Source: Patagioenas fasciata
Taxonomy: Eukaryota; Chordata; Aves; Columbiformes; Columbidae
Direction of reading: 5' to 3'
Length of the DNA: 64,000 bases
Assembly (NCBI RefSeq): GCF_037038585.1
Contig: NC_092520.1
Span: 118,713,001 to 118,777,000, forward strand
In this document: positions 13,201-28,200 of the stretch, in pieces
How the letters are laid out: each line of letters begins with the position of its first letter
Numbering within the stretch: position 1 is the stretch's first letter
Notes under the pieces: generated by a model
Databases searched by the model: none
The model's input: only the letters and a program-made list of their open reading frames with translations
What the model was told of the DNA's origin: nothing
Position numbers and translations under genes: made by a program

Positions 13201-16200
13201 ACTCATCTTACATTTTTGAGAACCTCTCCATGTGCCCTACACTTATTCTGTCAGCAAGAAATAAGCTTGAAGGCAAAAGTATGTATGGGCTTACTTCATT
13301 ACAAAACGATTAATGCAGTTCATCCAGAGAACTACTTTATTCAATGGTAGACCTAGTCAATGACTGCACAGAATTTTCCAGCAAGCAGTGTTATGAGAAA
13401 AATTAGATGGCTGAGTCTTGCAAATTTAGATGCTTCACACACACAACTGTCTTGAAAAATTGGAAGTTAAGCAATTTAAGTAGTTGCATTGCTTCGAGAA
13501 GATATCAGTTAAGTGTGCTTGTTGTTTACAGCAATCCACAACAAATGGTTACTACATTTAATGTTTTAACTGTGGTATAATATGTAAACAGTTCCCTCAT
13601 GCTGGGTTGGATTAGTGTGGTGTTCTCATCTTCAAGTTAGCCAGATTGTACAAATGTCTTGGTAGATAAGATTAGTTTGTATTCTGCAAACAACAAATAT
13701 AACTTAAAATGGGTCTGTAGAAAGCTAGCCATTGATCAAGAGATGTGTTCTGGTACTTCACGTTAAATGTGCTCCTTTTGCATAGCAATTGCTATTCTAT
13801 ATAAAAAGAATAAGTAGCTAGAAACCATAAGAGCCACCCATGTACCATTCTTTGACCATGGGTTCTTGCAGTGATAATGGGCTCTTAGGGCTTTTGGCTT
13901 ATTTGCTTAAATAACTTTGTGCATACTACTTAGTTTCGTTTCATATGGAACTAGCTTTACCTATTTGTTCTATGCAAATCTTACTAGAAACTTGCTGATT
14001 TCAATGCAACAAATAAGACAAGCTAGAAGACTACAAGGAGACTTTCCCAACATTTGTAGAAATCCATATGCAAGGAAGATGTGGGGAAAGACCTGAGTAG
14101 GTGATGAGGGGAAACATCGCAAAATATCTATAAAATTGAGTTGTAAACGTGCCCACAATGAACAAGGTTCAACTGGGCCGCCTTCATGTTATCTGGACAA
14201 AACAAGGCTTGTAGACCTTATGAAATTATTTGACCTGATCTGTTTTTAGAATTAAGCAGAACCAGGAGAACAGTTTCTAAATAGTTTTATTTCTTCATAA
14301 GCTAGATTTGTATTGATAAACAGTTAACATTCTAGAGTTCATAAATATTTCTACTAGATATGATCCTCACTGATGTATCGTATGTAATCATCATCCTTGT
14401 GATATACTTCATCGACTAAGAAATAAACTATTTGAAATCGGGTAATGCTGAAAGCACTTGATGAGCTAGATTTTTCTTCCTTCTGTCTACTAATAGCCTT
14501 TATGAATAGTCACCATTTACAGCAAATACTTCTTAAAAGCCTTTTGTTGTAACTTAAGATTTTAAACAAAAAAAAAAAAAATCACTAATTTTATTGTTAC
14601 TTGCTGCTAACACACTAAGGAATACCGTGTAAAATTTTGACTACATGCTTATTTATCAAGTAACAAATGTAAGCTTAATATTTTAGAAATATCTTCTAGA
14701 ATGTTTGAAAAAAAAAAAAAAAAATCACATAAAGACTTCCAGTGATGGAGAATGGAGGAAATGGCTAGTCATAGAATCCTAGAATAGTTTGGGTTGGAAG
14801 GGACCTTCAAAGGCCATCTAGTCCAACCCCCTGCACTGAGCAGGGACATCTTCAACTAGATCAGGTTGCTCAGAGCCCCGTCCAGCCTGGCCTGGAATGT
14901 CTCCAGGGATGGGGCATCGACCACCTCTCTGGGAAACCTGGGCCAGTGTTTCACCACCTTCATTGTAAAAAAATTCTTATCATAGAATGTCCTGAGTTGG
15001 AAGGGACCAAGAGTACTGTTGCTGTTCCAGCAATGTATTTGTATTGTTGCACCTCTGCAAGTTGTCTCATTTCTTAAGTCTTATTACCTCGTGTGCAGTG
15101 ATGGGCCCTTCAGTTGTCATACTGGAAGTTAAAGTTCAGTTTGTTGCCAGTGACCAGCTTCTGGGCTCTGCCTTCTTTCTGTGCTTTGTCTGTACTCTGC
15201 TTGCAAGTTTAGAAGTGTGATTATATTTATTTATTTATTTATTTATTATTCACCTTTAGCTCTGTAGAAACCAGTGCTGTTTCTATTGCCTCTCCATTTC
15301 CTATACCAGCAATGATTTCATACTGATTTACCAATAACAAGATGGTCAGTTCAAGAGTAAGTCTCTATAGGGGTTCTGCCAAGAATGCCATTGTCAGTTG
15401 GTGAATTACAGTTTGCAGTCTTACTGACTGACTTGTAGAACAAGGTCTGTATCTTAAGTTTCCCTGTTTGTTGGTTTTGCTTTCGGATCTTCAGGGAGGG
15501 AAATCCCAAGTGTATAAGCAAGAAGCTGTCCTGCAGCTGTCACTGACTCAGAATTATTGTCTTGTGATTTCAGGGACTAAATTGCATGTCATGTTAGCTT
15601 GTGATGGTGGAATTAAAGTAGTGGTTGTACTTTCATACACCAATCATTCTAGTTTTGGAAATGAATAAATTCCAAGATATGTGTTTTTGAAAGGATTAAT
15701 TGAAAATTCAGTTCATGTCAAAATGATGAAGTACTGAACAGCTAGTCCAATGTTTAAATTAGGTGCTGGACAGTTATAAAACATTGTCATTCATGTTCTT
15801 CATACCGGATTACTCTGTCAACTTCTAAATTAAGGTGACACAAAGTAAATAATACCAATCTAGAAATTACTAAATATCAAAAATGGCCTGTGCGACTTTG
15901 AAAAGTTGCATAACATCAGACTCCACTATAAAACCTGCTCTCTCCAGCAGGAAAATCTTAGTGGTATTCTGAATCAGCCTAAACTAATTCTTCATCTCAA
16001 CATATTTTGCTATTCAGAGGCTTACCTTGGTAAAGTTACAAATGTGAATGTTGTGGACTATAGCTTCCTCTGTGGATAAACTGTGTTCACCTAAAAATGC
16101 AAAGTCTCAGCATCTTATTAGAGCAAGTGTGAATTTAATTTGTATAATCCATGCAGGATATTTTACTTATGTCTTTCTCTGTTAAATAGCAGCCTTGGAT

Positions 16201-19200
16201 TGGGGCTACCTGCTTTTCATGATCGGATAAATAAGGTCATCTGAAGATCATGAATGATAAATTGGTTCCCTCTGTAGAGCACCATTCCAACAACCTGTTT
16301 CTGTTAAAACTCTGTTTATGCTATACAAAAATAAAATGTAAACTGATAATGTTTTCTGAAGATGGCAGAGAATATGAGAATTGTTCTGAAAGGAATATAA
16401 ACAATCCATTAGCTGCCAGGCTTCAGTTTAGTGTTGATGCTTGCTGAAGCTAGTCTGACACATGCAGTGAGCAGTGTCAAAAGGCCCATGCAATGTCTTT
16501 GGAGTCCAGGCAGTGTAACCATAGCAAGGTGACATGTATCTTATCTTTGTTATAATCTGATAACAACCCATGGCATGATGTACATACATGGCATTCTTTT
16601 GGTAATGTGCAGAGAATCTGATCGGCCCATTCTTCCTGGGCTACCCATATGACTTATATCTCACATCTAACTGATGTCTTTTTATTCACCATCTTGCCTC
16701 CTAAAAATTCTGGATTCTTCCAGCAACTGTGGAAAGAACCTCCAGGCATTGCTGTAATCCAAGAGTACTGGCAAACATAAGCAATCATTAGAGAAGGCAT
16801 GTACATGCAAGACTTCCAGGTTTTTTATTTGTCTGTGTGTTCTACAGGAGAGGCATTGCGCCTTCCAAGAAAAACAAAATATGCATCTAGACCCAGGTTC
16901 ACGTGGACTTCCTTCCAAGGCCAAAGGATCAGTTTCTCCCTGTGAATTTGTATTTCTGAACTACACAGTTACAACGGGTAGCAGTTCATAGTTGTAGCAC
17001 ACCATCCTCAAAACACTATGTATAACTATAGAGCAATCAATTTAGGTAGCTGGTAGTGGGGTGAGAGTATAACAACTTGATTCTTTCTGTGATCTAGACA
17101 TTGTAAACTTTGTCTCCCTTGAGTTTTGTCAGTGTACTGCTGAAAAGGGGTGCCTCATCCAAAGGGGAGTTAGGGATGGATAGTAATACTTCATTATTCT
17201 GTTTGACTCGCAAGTGCATTGTCCTCTTGTTCTCATCCCCTACAGAGCAGTTAGAAATGGGAAGTCACTAGCAAGAAGCAAGTTAGGTAAGTGTCTGAAT
17301 AACTGAGAAAACTCATTATTTGGGAATCCCATTAAACCCCATTCCTTATGCATCAGTATAAGGGTGGATAGGTTTCAGTCTTATGCAACCTTATTTCAGG
17401 ATAGAGTCAGGAGGTTTGGGAAATTGAATTCACAAATATTGATTTTTATTTTAATATTGAAAAATCAGTATCAGTGGGTTTCTTTGCCACTCCCAAGTGG
17501 GCTACCTTGTCAATAGATGTTAATGTTCTTGATTGCTTAGGCACTTAGATGGATAAAAAGCAGAATTTTCTTTGCTACTTCAAATTTATTCTCGTATTTT
17601 TCCATTCTCTAGACATTTCATGTTTTATAGTACCTGCTGTACTAAAATTCAAGGTCAGTATATCTTCCTATGTACTGTGGTCTCCTGAAACGGGAATGTT
17701 TTATTTATTGTTCATAATAATGTAAAATAACACACTTGGACAGCTGAGACTTTAGTCCATTGCTATAAAGAGGTTTTCCTCTGCAAGGGTCTTTGAAGAC
17801 TTCAGAAAGAATTCTAAAACTCCCTCTCAAGAGAAGCACTATAATTCTTCATTCATTTGTTTAGACTATGTCAATATTGGATGCTGTTATATATAGTGTT
17901 AAGCTGAAAGCCACCAAGCCGGCCTAAGTTGTGTGTTCTCACTTTGTAGGTCATAAAATCAAGTCTGACTGAGATGAACATTGCCTTCTAATCTTTCCAC
18001 TCATTTTTCACTGCTGTTAGAACCATGATCCACAGGCTACCACTGGTCTGCAGCAGTAAATTAAAGATCTGCAGACTAATGTAAATAATGCACCTAATCA
18101 ATGAGCATTTTGTTTACTGAAGTACAATGTCACTTGCATCTACTATTATGCAACATCTTTTGCAGAAATTGAATCAGGTTTGTTAGAAGTTCAGTCTGAC
18201 TGTGGAGCTTTGATCTAAGGCACTAGGAACCAGTTAATTACCAAAAGCCCAATATTTATGCAAATAATGGGGCATATCTAGTTCCAGCATCTTCCAGTAA
18301 ATGGAAGGCCAGGTATAGACTATCTGGTCAAGAAATAACTCTTGATAATATTAAATAATGGTGATAGTTTAGTCACAATCTTTTGTGAAGATTGAGGGGA
18401 AAAAGAGAACCCAGCATTCCAGGGTTCTTTGTATTGTTCGCTTCTTTTCTTAGTCTAGCAAAGAACTGCTGCTTTCATTTGTCTTCTGATATATTTATGT
18501 AATTTCTTCTTTGACTTTCTTTCCTCGTAGTAGCTGTGTTCTACTCAGCATTGTTAGCTGCTTGGCTTCTTTTACACAGATCTAGATTTATAGATAGATA
18601 GATATACCTGAACTGTTTGATTGTACTAGTAGTGCCTTTTTTCCACCGTAAACATCTGAAGTATATCTGTAGTAATAAATTAGTCATACTGTTTCATCTC
18701 TTTTCTATACTGGTAACAATGCTACTTTGCCTTAGTTATCTTCACTGAGCTTTTCTGCCTTACTCGAGTTTCACAAGCCTTTAGCTGACTGTTGTGGAGA
18801 CAGGAAAGTTCTCTCTCCACAATTAACCCAGGAGCTACTCTAATTTCTGCAGCATCTCAGGCTGAGGGATTCTGTGGGGTTGCACGCTGTTGCCATTGGG
18901 CTCGCTCATTGTGCTTAATTTAAACTGTCTCCAAAGACCAAACAGGCTTTCTGTCATCTTGGTTCACATGCTACTGGGTTGAGGACTGGAACCCAGCAAC
19001 TAAAGGTTTTTGTATGACTGAATAAATCTTATTACGTATATTATTATTCATATATAATTATTAATTACTAATATATATTACATATATTGTTATTAATATA
19101 CACATATTCCCTATAATCTATTAAGACTTTAGATCTGTCAGTGTGTGCTTCTGAACAGGAAATTGCATTTTTGTAGGCAAATGCTTAAGGTTTTTTCAGG

Positions 19201-22200
19201 TATTCTTCACGTTTCTATTTCTTTCACATTACCCAAACTATTAGTGATCCTCATCTTTGTCTCTCTTCAATACTTTTGTATTAAGGCCATGTAAATGCTG
19301 CACTGCTATTGTATATGTTCAGATCTCTGAAGTGGTAAACTGTTTAGCCAGAGTCCCTTGAGTCAGATCCATTCATAGTGTGTATCTTTAGCTTTGGAAG
19401 GAAGCTCTGAGCATGTACCTTCCCCTCTGTTTATCCAGGTAATAATAAGCTGCCAGGATACTTGAACAACTCCATGGCTGTCATCCAGCCCTTCACCCAG
19501 GAAAGGATTTTGCCATAGCTTTCACTGGAGAGAATTCAGATATAGAATAAATGTAATACTATACCTGAATGCTCCTAGTTCAATCTGGATGGAAGCTGAC
19601 TTTCCCTTTCCCCTGGGGCTAATTCAGGACTGAAAAGGTTAAAAGAGGTCTTAGGGGGTTCTTGACCACATCACTTTACAAAAGATTGTATCCCCTCATA
19701 CGTGGTAGTACAAAACTCTTTTCCATTCAGATGGTGAAAAGGAGGTGAGTTATAGCTGCCAGTGTAATTACCTTTCACAGTGTATTGCAACTAAATGCTC
19801 AATTGCATGTAGATTCTTTGTATATTACAGCCTGTGAACTACAGGTATGCAAACAACTGCTAGGTTTGAAACCAGACTAGCAACAATAGTGCCGAAACAA
19901 TATTAATCTAACAATGGGATTGACTTAATAATTCACTGCCTGAAGAAGATATGACCAAAAAACACAGACTATTCAAAATACCAAACACAATATGCTGGTT
20001 AAGTGATGATGGACTCTGAGCTCCATTTGAAGAAGAAAAAGGGAAATATGCAACTTTTTCCAAAGTGGAGACTGGAACACTGATTTCTTACTGATGTTCC
20101 TTCAGCAGGTTCAGATGAACCGGAGCTCTGTGTCAGCTCTCCCTGTGGTGGTCAGTCATCTTAATGACGTGCTACAGCCACCTCAAACAAGGCTGTGAAC
20201 AGGGCAGTGAATGTGAGCGCAACCCCTAGTGAAAAGGGGTGAAAACAAAAAGCAATTTAGGTGAGAAGATACCTTTCCTTACTTAAAAGTATGGCCTATT
20301 TTGCTGAACCTGAAATGCAATCTGCCTTGCAATACAACCTTCCTGACCTTCCCCAAACATCTTGGTCTGGAATGGGCATCTGTTGCCAGAGCAGGATTCT
20401 TCCCCTACTCTTAACACCTCAATCCTTCAGCTCAAGTTCCAGGCAGCATGCTGCTCTTGGGTGCTGCACACCCAGCTCCCTGCTGGCTTCCCTGTCACCC
20501 CACAGTTATCACAGGTTGGTTGATTTGATCTTCCTACAAGACAGTGAGTGACAACCAGTTTTGCTCAATGCAGTTTGATCGTCTGGTCATGCCAACCACA
20601 ACATGTCTGACTCTCGCCTTGTCAATTCCTTTCTTGTTCTCCAGCTTCCGAAAGAAATAAATATCTTCATAACAAGTTGCAATAAAGAAGCCCTGGGGGG
20701 ACTGAAACTGGATACTAAATGAAAAACAAGAAAACAGGCTTTTTGTCATCATTCACTTTCTAACAATAAACTAAAAAGGATCCAATTAAGACAAATCATG
20801 TTTCACTAGTACTCTTTCATTAACATTTAATTTCACTAGTACTCTTTCCTTAACCTTACCAGGATATTTACTGTGGGCCTTTAATATATTGTTACATGAC
20901 AGAATGGCTATGAATGGATGAATAGGGCTAAAGATTATAGGTAACACAGCACAGGGGTAAAATAATGCTGTCCAGTAAGAGAAACCTTGAACTTTGTGGT
21001 GAAAGAGTTGTTTTAATGTTTCTTGGGCTATGTATATCTTTGTGTAACCAAGAAAGTGGCCTTATTTGAAGCATGAGGAATGAAAACAGAGTAAGACTGA
21101 CCAAATCTTTCCCTTTATGCCGTTAGTAACGAAACTTGTGCATAACAAGTTACAGACTTGTAAAATACTGACATCTTAGAGAATTTGGGGGTGCTAAAAG
21201 TATTCACAGCTTGGACTGGAATAGCAAGAGTTGCTGTACTCACAGCTTCAATTGTGATATTTGAAAAAAACTTCATCAAAATAGCAGCATTTCCTAAAGA
21301 TTGCTATGGGAAGGGAATGCTCATTACAATGTAAAATCTTCACCACTTACCAATTAATGTACCTAAAACCATAGAGGAGGAAGGGCAGAAGATCACTTTA
21401 ATTTCCACGAAAGCTTATCAGATTTTTTCTAGGAAAAAGATTGCTGTGAACTAAAACATGGCCTCACCCCCCCATAAAATGTATTTGAGATTCAATAAAC
21501 TGAAAATAGAGTAGTAGCTGACTCTAGCACTACTGAAATGTGACACGTATGCAATCTAGTATGTTAGTGTTTATAAAACTCCTGTCTAAGAAAAAAAAAG
21601 TATCCTGTCAACAACTTTCAGATTTTCATACATCATTGATATTTCTAATGTAATTTTACTGTGAAACACGATTTGAAGCAGCACTTCGTTATGGTAACGT
21701 TTGCCTCATTTCTGCTACTACTTTCTGACTTAGCATTTGAATTATTAGATTCTTGAGATGAAGTAAATTAGATCTAGATGAATGTAAAAAAACAAAACAA
21801 AACAAACCTATTTTGTGAAACTGTGTGAGCTGAAAGTCCATCTACAGCTCTTTCTGTCATTGCTTTCGTTTCCCCAGTGTAACAGGGTTCCTGCTAAAGG
21901 ACTGCAGAGTTTAAAAGGAATTTAATTGTTGTATAATATGAAAGCCTTATCCTTCGGTGAGGTACTTCATTGAAGCTAGACAGTGAGCGTTTTGTGACAG
22001 AGGAAAAGCTGAGGGGGATGGGAAGGAGGAGGAGGAGGAAGCTACAGAATGACCAGGGCTAGCTTCTCTGCATTCCTGTAAGGCTTGCGTTTTTAAAATT
22101 GGAAGCTGCTTTTATAGATGCTTCTCCAAACAGGTTTGTTTTTTTCCGTACTGTCCCATTTAGACTTTGGAATGCGTGTACGAAAGGCCAGGCCCCCAAA

Positions 22201-25200
22201 GTGACTTTACAGTCTGTTTTTGCGATTCCAGCCAAGTTCCCTTTAATGTATGGAGCAGGCGAAGTTGAGCTGACTCTCTTGTAATATCACAGAACTCGGG
22301 TGCAGCTGCTGCTTTAAGTGCCACTGTGCGATAATACAACAGCTCTGCTATTTACTGGGACTCAAGTGCCTGGACTGGCACACAGAGACATTATATGAAA
22401 TCCGAAAGCATGAGGATAAAGGAGATTTCTTTGCGGCAAGATCCCGACCTAAGAAAGGAGTTGGCATTGCTAGCTCGAGGATGTGATTTTGTTTTACCTT
22501 CTAGATTCAAGAAGAGACTGAAAGCTTTTCAGCAAGTCCAGGTTTGTCTTTCAGTTCTTATACCATTAAGTTACTGTTGTCAGTTGTACCTTCACAGCCA
22601 CGCAAATTTCAGGAAATACATGCAAGTTTTTCATCAGCTAGCAGCATTTCGGTAGTCTGTTCCATATATGATGATTTTTTTGTGTTTTAGAAGACTGTGC
22701 AGGAAGTTTTCTGCAAACAAAAACAGAGCGTTTACTGAAGCGTGTAGCATAGATAAAGTATGATGTTTGCACAGAGGCATATGCAGTGGAAAGTTGGCAC
22801 ACTTAATGCTATTAGGCTTTTAAAGACTGTTTTACTTAATCTGCATCATTGTAATCTGCATGCATTTCCCAAGGGGTTTTCATTTGCCTTTTACTGAAAC
22901 TGGGCATATAAAATATACCGAAATAGGCTGTAACTTTACTAACTCAAACATTATGTTAAAATGTGCTTTCATGCTTACATGATGACCCTGAATTCCTTTT
23001 GATCATGTTTATTTTGGACTTTGTATTTGGATAAGATCCGTTGTTGCTACATGGTTTGCACATGTACCTCTTTGCTGTTTTGCAGCAATGAGTTAAATCC
23101 ACCATTTTAAAGTGAGCTCATAATTGAAAATAGAAGCATTTGAAACATGTAATTAGTAGGAAAACTACTTACAGAGTAAATGTTCAAAGAGATATTTTGA
23201 GAGGGAGAAAAAGCATACAACTGTCTTATTGGAGAAACTGAAAGTTGTTATTTGCTCCAACACACTTAACTTTAAGGCTTTTGGTGGTGTATGAAAGTAT
23301 TCACTTTGTCCTTACCTCACCTTCACATCCAATTCATGTACTAAAAGTATATCAGTGATAAGATATGTGACTGTTTCTTTTACTCTTTATCTAAATCAAG
23401 GAAAGTTTAGCAGTTGAATAAAAGTTGCCTTATGTTCAGATTTCTGGTTTTTAAAATCATTCTAAATATAGACGACTACTTAAATTTTATTTCAGTGCAG
23501 TAGTGTCCCTTTCAGGTGACCTTCAAGAGAGGACTGTAGAGCCCTATGACCCTAAAAATGTGTTAGGCTTCTGTCTTCTACATTATTAGTTTTAGCTGAG
23601 CTATATAAGCAATGTTTATACTTCTTTGTGCAAAGCAGAATCCAAGTAGTGACCCTGCTCTTTTATGCCATTCAGCATAAAGCTGTGAATGAAAGGATTT
23701 TATGACTTGAATCTTTTGCAGAGAACTGGAGAGAGAGGAGGAAACTTGTTGACTAGAGATAACAGGAAAAGAAATTATCTTAGTTACCTAAAGGTAGCAG
23801 TATCAATTAATATTTAGACACCTCAGAGCATGAGACAAGTTTAGTCATGGCATCCTGTTGTAAACAAACAACTGTTACCTTGTGTGCTGCCCCTTAACTT
23901 GATCTGCTCTCCATCAAATGGTAGTTGGATCACTTGCACTTTTGCTGGGCTTTTTTATGTTGAACTAGAAGACATCTCAATGTATTATGGCAGTGCATAT
24001 CTACTGGCAACTAAGTGTTTCAGTAAACAGCTTGTCTAATCTGTAGGGTTTTTTTCTGGTTTTAGCATGCTGCCGGCTATAAACTTACAATGCGAGCATA
24101 TATATTTCATTTTGCACTGGGTAAATGGCAATTGTAGAATAATGTATGTTAAACCACCTAATTATATTACAGACAAAACTCTGTTGGCAAAACAGAGTTA
24201 ACAGGAGAATAAAACTAAATTCTCATGTCTGCTTTTGCTCAATTTGTTATGTTTTACCTGAGGTTCCTTTTTTTAATGGTACTTCGCTTCAACTTCATGA
24301 TTTTAAGGAGATCTAAATAAACAAAATATGAGTGCTGATAACTGTTGGTATAGACGAAGATGGACATTCTTTACCTCGCATTTCATATTAGTGTTAATTT
24401 CAAGTTATCCTTGTGGGTTAGGTGCCTGTCAAAGAATAGCTATTTATCATCTACATAATCATTGACAAAATTTCATGTTGAAATTAAAAGCTGCTTACAG
24501 CTTTTGTAGAATAACGTGACATTTTTTTCATGTTTCACTTGCTAAAGCTTCACTGCTATTGGAGTTTACAACCTCTTATATCACTGGAATATTCTTTCAG
24601 ACAGAGCAGTTCATGACTATGATGTAAAATAAGATAAAATCGAGCAGAAATGAAAGACAATCTGTTTTTCTGTACTTATAAGAGTGTGGTATCATAAGAG
24701 TGTAGTATAATTTTTCATATCCATGTAGTTTCTATAACTTATTCAACAAATGGCAGATTCTCTTCAAGAGGTTTATTGCTATTAAAGCTACTCCTTTAAA
24801 ATATGAGTAATAGTGGTGGATGGTGAGAGAACATGGGGCTCAACACCTGTTCTGAGGTGGGTTGAAGTGACTGGGTTTTAGGAATTCTAAGGCAGTGGCT
24901 TTTTTCATAGAGCCATGTGAGTATCTTTGTAGGTAATCCCTGTGTTTTGGGAGGAGTGGAGCATAGCAAATTGAGTTTGGTGAAAATCTTTAAGTAGACA
25001 GCTAGTAGTGAGGTGGGTGGAGCAGGCTGTTTCTCAGTGATTGCATTTATTAATGAAAATTGATAAAACTGAGCACAATAGGGCTTTCTGGAAAGATCAG
25101 TTTCTCAAAAGGGATGTGAAACAATACACAACTGTTGAAGTGTTCTCTCTTACTTAGGGGAACTGAATGTTTTTGATACATAACTGCATAAAACTCAGTA

Positions 25201-28200
25201 GACTAATTTCAGTCTGTCTTCTGTTGTTGCTTGTAAGAAAGACCTTACTTAGCTAATTTAATACCTATGGAATATAGTGAAAGCAGCACTTGAAGATGCA
25301 CCGTGTCCATCTTGCTCATCAATTTCTCTGAAACTTTGGACAGAGAAGAAGCTATCACTGTGTCAAATGTACTGGCAACTTAAAGATGTGAACTGAAAGG
25401 CTTATTACTGGCTGATAGCTGAGTAGAGTGTTTTAGCCCACAGCTGCTGACATCCATACCTGTCAGAGATGGAATGTAAGCAGCATCATTACCCAGGCTA
25501 TGTGAGGAAAATGTCTGAAGCTGGAACCAAAATGATAACAGAATAAAATACATCTGTGCACAGTGGCACAGTTATACCCATGTGTTACGACATGGCTGTG
25601 TTAGCTAAACTAGGAAAACAGGTATTTTTTGCTACTTAGAGGCCACATCACTTTGTAGAATAGTTGAGTTCTAGATTTAAAACTAGATTATTTTTTTTTT
25701 AAAGTCAAATCTGTGCTGAATGTGATTTTAAAAAGAAAAAAAAAAAGCTGGCCTAAGTCTTGAATTAATCCTCTGAATGTCAGTGTGAGAACTGAGTACT
25801 GGCATATTTTGTGATACTTTTAATGCCATACCTTTATCTACTCTTACTATTTGGTGATTCCTGTAGTTGCGTGCGTCATATCTCAGCATGGAAATGGAGA
25901 GCTGCTGGTTCCATGACCACCTGTTGATGATACTAAATGTTGCTCATGCGTGCTATTTATGTCAGCTGTATGAGAAGTATTTCTTCAACTTCTGCAGTGC
26001 CTAGCAAGTTTGGCTTTATTCTGAGTGAAGGAGGTTGAGACGTTAGTGCCTCTTATCACTTTTGCACCCCTCTTACCAAAATGCTTTGTACATCCTGGTG
26101 ACACATTCAAGACGGCAACAAATACAGAGCCTGTGGGTGCTAATGCGTGCTGGGCTGGTGTGTGCTTGTGCTGTGGGGCACTGATTCTTCCCATCATGAA
26201 GATAACCTTCCCCTTTCTGAGGTAAAATGAATTTTAAGAAGTTTAAGTGAGGCAGTTGGGTTTACAACTGCAGTCTCAGAAGTGGGTTGTGTAATAATTA
26301 GAGGTCTGGCAGGCCAGCTTTCCTATTAGCATCAATTTTCTAATTTAATGTCATTTGGAGACCTTTTAACACCACAGAGGGAGGATTCAATGTCCATTTT
26401 TACATAATAGTTTTACATCAGACACACATGCTTTTTTTTTTTTTTTTCAAAGAACAAAACCCAACTGTTCGGGCTGAGGAGTAGAGCAGGGAATGGAAAT
26501 CTCATTCTGAGTGTAGCTAATTGTTACACTTGATGCTAGTTTGCTGACATAATGCAAATTTTCTGGAGCAAGTGCCAGCATTTAGGATAGAATGAAAATA
26601 TCTAAACTGCTCACTGAGACTGGCTAGTTATGATGAGAGGTTTTCCATAAATGATCCCTTGGTAATGGTTTGCCAGGCCTTAAGCTCTAGCCTCTTAAAG
26701 GAAGCTGTAATCAAACCGGTGGGTTCTTTTACCACTTCTGCAGTGGAGACTCCTGCTTCAAGAGTAAAATGTATTGGCTGCCTTGTGGTAGCAGCTGCTT
26801 TACCTGCTCATGGCTGGTGTAAAATTTATGCAGATGCATACTATTCTCTAGAAAAGCCAATATTGTTCAAGTTCATGTTACAACCTTCTTGCATGCATGA
26901 TTTAAGAGTCAAGGTGTCAGTTCCCTCTGCAGCTAATTTTTTTCACCCAACAATTCAGACATTGAAGAGTTCAGATTTATTTATTTTTCCCTTGTATTAA
27001 AAGTTTCACTGGCCTTTTCTCTGTTTTAACATACTTCCCATACCTTTATAATCACTAATGCTACTAATAGCAGATGTTCTATGACTGTTGACAGTAGTAC
27101 TTCGTGTGCTAGAAAGCATGAAACAGTTTGGCACATCTTCATGTAAAATATCCTTCAACTTTTACAGGATCAGAGGGGTAGGAGATTGGTTTTGCAGTTG
27201 TCCAAATGAGTATTTGTTGGGGCATTACCAGATGAGAAGTTGACAGAAAACTTGCTCCAAATGTTGATTTGGCAGCTTAGTCACAAGGCCAAGCTTCTTG
27301 ATATTTTTCATATTTGAGCAGATTTTTCCTCAGCTCAATTGCATTGGGCAACTGAAACTTGTTTTGTCGTAAACATGGAAGGGTTGGAAGCTATTGCAGA
27401 GTTGAAGAATTAAGTGGATGTCTGACTTAGCCCCATTTGTTACTTTTGGCATTGAACTGGTGGCCTGTCCTGACAAGGGCTGTTTCCTGTAGGCGAATGT
27501 TAGAATTGCCTCAGGTGTAACTGACTGTCAGTTTTTCCCCATTAAAATGATGCTCAGGCAGTCAAAACTCCTTTGCAGATAGTGACTCCCAGTGTGGGCC
27601 ATTGGCTATGTACAATCAAGATGATCATGTACTCAGAGCATCTTTCCAGCTTGTCTTCTGAAAGCCATTGGGGCAACAGAGTATCCTGGTAAAGAATAAG
27701 AGTAGTGATTGAGCCTACGATCGGAGTATATTCCAAGAAAGCTGCAACTATATGGCAAACTGGATATATTAGTGACTGGGATACTTGACATAATTTGTAA
27801 AATGGAGGCTGCTTGACAACAACTCACAGCCAGTGACTACAATTTTTGTACCACTTCTGTCTTACTGAAAAATGTAGAAGTTGCCTTTCACAGGAAAGAT
27901 TTTTCTGAAGAATCTTGCTTTTTTTTTTTTCCCCCCATTTTGTAATCTGTACCTCTTTCCTTTTGTGAGTTAGCAGGGCAGGTGTAGGCAGCAAAAAGTA
28001 TTTTCACTGCTCAGCCACAGCAAACTGCTAGAGGATCCTACTTCTTGTAAAGCCTTTGGTAAAAAGTTTTATCAGCAAATAAAGCAAGTTAGTCATGGCT
28101 TTGGGGCACAGATAACTCCCTCCTCCATTTCCATTCAACACCCATCCCAGGGCATTTCTGAATAAATCACTAAACTCTTTTTAACTATGTAACAGGAACT

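Larger units (their letters stand above)
7270..22394 (+). other. PPP2R3B: PPP2R3B long intron, part upstream of the alternative exon
   Basis: About 15 kb of AT-rich intron. It contains two abutting CR1 fragments (14769-15009), A-tracts at 14568-14581 and 14708-14724, a short TTTA tandem (15223-15248), AT-rich palindromic sequence (19026-19115) and a 30-bp-spaced local duplication (20801-20854). No protein-coding exon is supported before 22395. Confidence 0.7.

Noticed and set aside
26659-27000. 113-codon open frame in the long intron
   Set aside because: No paired splice sites, no homology I recognise, and stops in the flanks. It is consistent with a chance frame.
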